Assembly (NCBI RefSeq): GCF_963082655.1
Contig: NC_081555.1
Location: forward strand, 27,243,766-27,307,765
Direction: 5' to 3'
DNA from: Stomoxys calcitrans
Lineage: Eukaryota; Arthropoda; Insecta; Diptera; Muscidae
Length of the DNA: 64,000 bases
The notes beneath the pieces were generated by a model that had not been told where the DNA came from, did no database searches, and was given only the letters and a program-made list of their open reading frames with translations. Made by a program: the position numbers and the translations under genes. Positions 61,561-64,000 of the stretch are shown here, piece by piece. Position 1 is the first letter of the stretch. Every line of letters starts with the position of its first letter.

Positions 61561-62645
61561 GCCTCTAGGTTTATATAATGGATAGATCAGGTGATAGATC
61601 GATTTGGACCGTACTTGGCACAGTTGTTTTTTGCACATGAAAATTAAGGCTTCCAGGCGCAAAATAACTTAAATCGGGAGATCGGTTTATATGGGAGCTA
61701 TATCAGGTTATAGACCGATTCGGACCGTACCTAACATAGTTGTTGTAAGTCTTAACAGAACACCACATGCAAAATTTCAGCCAAATCGAACAAAAAAATG
61801 AGGCTTCCAGGGGCTTAAGAAGTCAAATCGGGAGTCAAATATGTCAACTATATCAGGTTCAGCCATTGGAAGTCATAACATAGCACTATGTGCAAAATTT
61901 CAGCCAAATCGGATGAAAATTGTCATCCGAGATCGGGAGATCGGTTTATATGGGAGCTATTTCAGGTTATATACCGAACACAGCCATTAAAAGTCATAAT
62001 ATAACACCACATGCAAAATTTCAGCCAAATCGAAAAAATGAGGCTTTCATGGGCTCAAGAAGTCAAATCGGGAGATCGGTTTATATGGGAGCTATGTCAG
62101 GTTCTTGGCCAATTGGACCGTACTCAACATAGCCATTAGAAGTCATAATATAACACCACATGCAAAATTTCAGCCAAATAGAAAAAAATGAGGCTTCCAT
62201 TTGCTGAAGAAGTCAAATCGGGAGATCGGTTTATATGGGAGCTATATTAGGTTATAGACCGATTTAGACCTTAATAGATGCAGTCGTTGGAAGTCATAAC
62301 AGAACACTACATGTAAAATTTCAGCTAAATCCGAAAAAATTGTGGCTTCCAGGGGCTCAAGAAATCAAATCGGGAGATCGGTTTAAATGGAAGCTATCCA
62401 AATCTGAACCGATATGGCCCATTTCCAATCCCCAACGACCTACATCGATATTAAGTATAAGCGCAAATTTTCAAGCGGCTAGCTTTACGCGTTCGACCGC
62501 TTTCGTGATTTCGACGGAAGGACGGACATGGCTAGTTTGACTCAGAATGTCGAGACGATCAAGAATATATATACTATATGGGGTCCTAGATCAATATTTT
62601 GAGGCGTTACAAACGGAATGACTAGATTAGTATACCCCAATCCCG
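61560..62645 (-). repeat. CGGCCCGGCC-family repeat, minus orientation, right terminus missing
   Basis: About six phrases (AATCGGGAGATCGGTTTATA, TGGGAGCTATATCAGGTTAT), then the reversed left part (GACGGACATGGCTAGTTTGA, CAAACGGAATGACTAGATTA, GTATACCCC) ending about 62640. The end carrying the CGGCC palindrome is absent. Confidence 0.85.
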
Positions 62646-63044
62646 AAAGAGGTTATCATATTCGTTCTCTACTCGCAAATACCCAAGGCGGATTTAAAAA
62701 GATGATCTCACGCGAACAGCTGAAAGCAGCCGGTCAGTTTGACGGTATTAACATGTCAATTCTGTGTTTACATTCACTCTATTTTTTCACGCCCTCTTTG
62801 TTAAGCTTTGGGCCACGGTGGTCTCCAATAGTGCTCCATATGGCTATGGTTGGAAAATGTGTCCCATTTAATGGGTGTTTTTGGGTTTGCGATCTTAAAA
62901 ACTGGCCACTGAAGTGGATATCTGTATATGGTTAGGTGAGAGTGGTAGTCTATTTTGTAAGCAGACTCACTTAAAGTATTTTTAGCCTGGAGGGGGTGGA
63001 ATGGTGGATAGTTTGAGATTAAACAATGCCGGAGACTTTCACTT
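62645..63044. other. Unclassified intergenic sequence
   Basis: TCCCATTTAATGGGTGTTTTTGG and TGGATATCTGTATATGG may belong to the TGGATATCAAATTCG repeat family. No gene. Confidence 0.35.
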
Positions 63045-63185
63045 CTTATCAAACACACACATAATTCGTGGCCCAGCGTTTCAGGCCTGGAGGTAGGTGT
63101 TGGCGATGTCCTCCAAAAGTTTTACATAGCTGACATCGCCGAATGCTTTCGATAGTTCCAGAGCAAAGAGGATCTTCCTAAAACA
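63045..63185 (-). pseudogene. Jockey-type reverse-transcriptase fragment
   Basis: The minus strand reads KILFALELSKAFGDVSYVKL and LEDIANTYLQA, the F-A-L-D-L-S-K-A-F-D catalytic block of LINE reverse transcriptases with the second Asp changed to Gly. Truncated on both sides. Confidence 0.78.
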
Positions 63186-63400
63186 TGGCCTATATAATCG
63201 GCACCGCCCGACTTTTGCCTTTTCTTACTGGTGTAATAATGGTGTATTTTTATACCAACCACCATAGGATTGGGGCTGAAATTGAGAATGTAGTGTTTTT
63301 TTACGACTTGCAACAACTGTGCCAAGTACCCCCATATTTTAGCAGAATCCATGGTGGTGGGTTTCCAAGATTCGGCCCGGCCGAACTTAGAACTTATTAT
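63186..63400 (+). repeat. Internally deleted CGGCCCGGCC-ended repeat
   Basis: The left terminus TTTTTATACCAACCACCATA then GGATTGGGG (about 63247) is followed after only ~120 bp by the right terminus GATTCGGCCCGGCCGAACTT (63372-63391). It shows the two ends without the internal phrase array. Confidence 0.8.
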
Positions 63401-63833
63401 TTCTTAAGCTTTTTGATTTTATCTATTTTTGTTGATTTCAATTTTTTCAGGTCCAAAAATTTAAGGGACTACAAGCATTTTAAGTTTGGAATAAAAATTT
63501 CGATTTTTGATAAATTTGCCTCGACAATTTTACACTTGAACTACAATACATAGACCCAAGCAAGCAACATTAAGTTAATATTCCTACTTTTATTTCTTTT
63601 TATAGTTATAAAGAATTAGTTGTGTTTTTAAGAAAGGTTTATTTTAAAAGATGTGTGTATGTTTTGTTATTTATAAGTTTTTTTTTTCTTACATCTAAAT
63701 TATATATGTATGTATTTATGTACGTATGAATGTATGTAAATATGCTGCAATGTATTTATATACAAAAATGAATTGTTGAATTTCAGGAGACATATATGGC
63801 GGTATCGAAACTTGTGATCATGTTCAGGTTTCA
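63401..63833 (-). other. 3' flank of the minus-strand gene
   Basis: AT-rich; TTTATT at about 63588 is a possible reverse-strand AATAAA. No other feature. Confidence 0.35.
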
Positions 63834-64000
63834 TCAATAATAGCGCACGGAATAGCCCACCGGAGAGGAAGGTTGTTGATAGGGTGAGCCATAGTCATTG
63901 AAACCGGAGTATGGGAAATTTTGATAGTTCGCAGGTAGACCAAAAGATTGTCCCAATTGTGGTGAAGAGGGATCCAATGCAGGACCACGACCATTTCTAA
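63834..64000 (-). CDS. C-terminal exon of an unrecognised Gly/Tyr/Pro-rich protein (partial)
   Basis: On the minus strand the last 54-55 codons run from the window edge to TGA at 63836-63834, followed by a second TGA-like triplet. Sequence character: RNGRGPALDPSSPQLGQSFG, then LPANYQNFPYSGFNDYGSPY and SSPVGYSVRYY at the C-terminus. Low-complexity, Tyr/Pro/Gly/Ser-rich. The TTAG at the very edge could be a splice acceptor for an exon starting at 63996. It is separated from the convergent carrier gene by 2.5 kb. I do not recognise the family; RNA-binding or extracellular matrix-type tails look like this, but that is only a resemblance. Confidence 0.6.
   Translation of the reverse strand, partial: RNGRGPALDPSSPQLGQSFGLPANYQNFPYSGFNDYGSPYQQPSSPVGYSVRYY

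Overview
The window looks like nuclear DNA of a higher (brachyceran) fly. Three single-copy insect genes with spliceosomal introns are present, and their proteins closely resemble Drosophila ones. They sit in a very AT-rich background packed with dispersed repeats of the kind that bulk up calyptrate genomes. The repeat flavour (CGGCCCGGCC-ended repeats, an AAAATTTT/CTATAG satellite) makes me think of Muscidae, possibly Stomoxys or a relative. The genus is inference from memory, not a search result.

Gene layout, left to right: (1) the last five coding exons of a NIPSNAP-family mitochondrial protein gene (1091-2443, +; the N-terminus is outside the window). (2) hemipterous (hep), the MKK7-type JNK kinase (4999-37015, +; ten coding exons, 1,257 residues, exon lengths summing exactly to a multiple of three). 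(3) A mitochondrial 2-oxodicarboxylate carrier gene (45331-61310, +; three coding exons, 302 residues). (4) The last coding exon of an unrecognised gene on the minus strand (63834-64000). They are not an operon. Hep acts in JNK signalling, while the NIPSNAP protein and the carrier are mitochondrial. More than 90 percent of the window is intron or intergenic repeat.

Repeat layout. The hep introns hold an apparently intact 1,640-bp Tc1-like transposon, two tandem copies of a broken odorant-binding-protein gene on the opposite strand, a ~1.9-kb homogeneous 29-bp satellite array, Jockey-type LINE relics, two tRNA-related SINE-like families, short (CAA)n-tailed retroposons and a 1,236-bp tandem duplication. 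The 14.4-kb first intron of the carrier gene holds a second, diverged 29-bp array, a decayed Tc1-like element nested in another repeat, a mariner MITE with perfect inverted ends, Jockey and RTE-type LINE relics in both orientations, and several CGGCCCGGCC-ended repeats. Upstream of the carrier gene are a hAT-like MITE and a second candidate MITE.

Points that most deserve a second look: a 122-codon open frame downstream of, and in frame with, the hep stop; the need for a GC-AG intron in hep; the transposon whose empty insertion site is preserved in the neighbouring duplicate; and a ~610-bp element with 101-109-bp terminal direct repeats around a tRNA-like segment, found at two loci. I saw no CRISPR array, prokaryotic gene or rRNA gene, and no free-standing tRNA gene.
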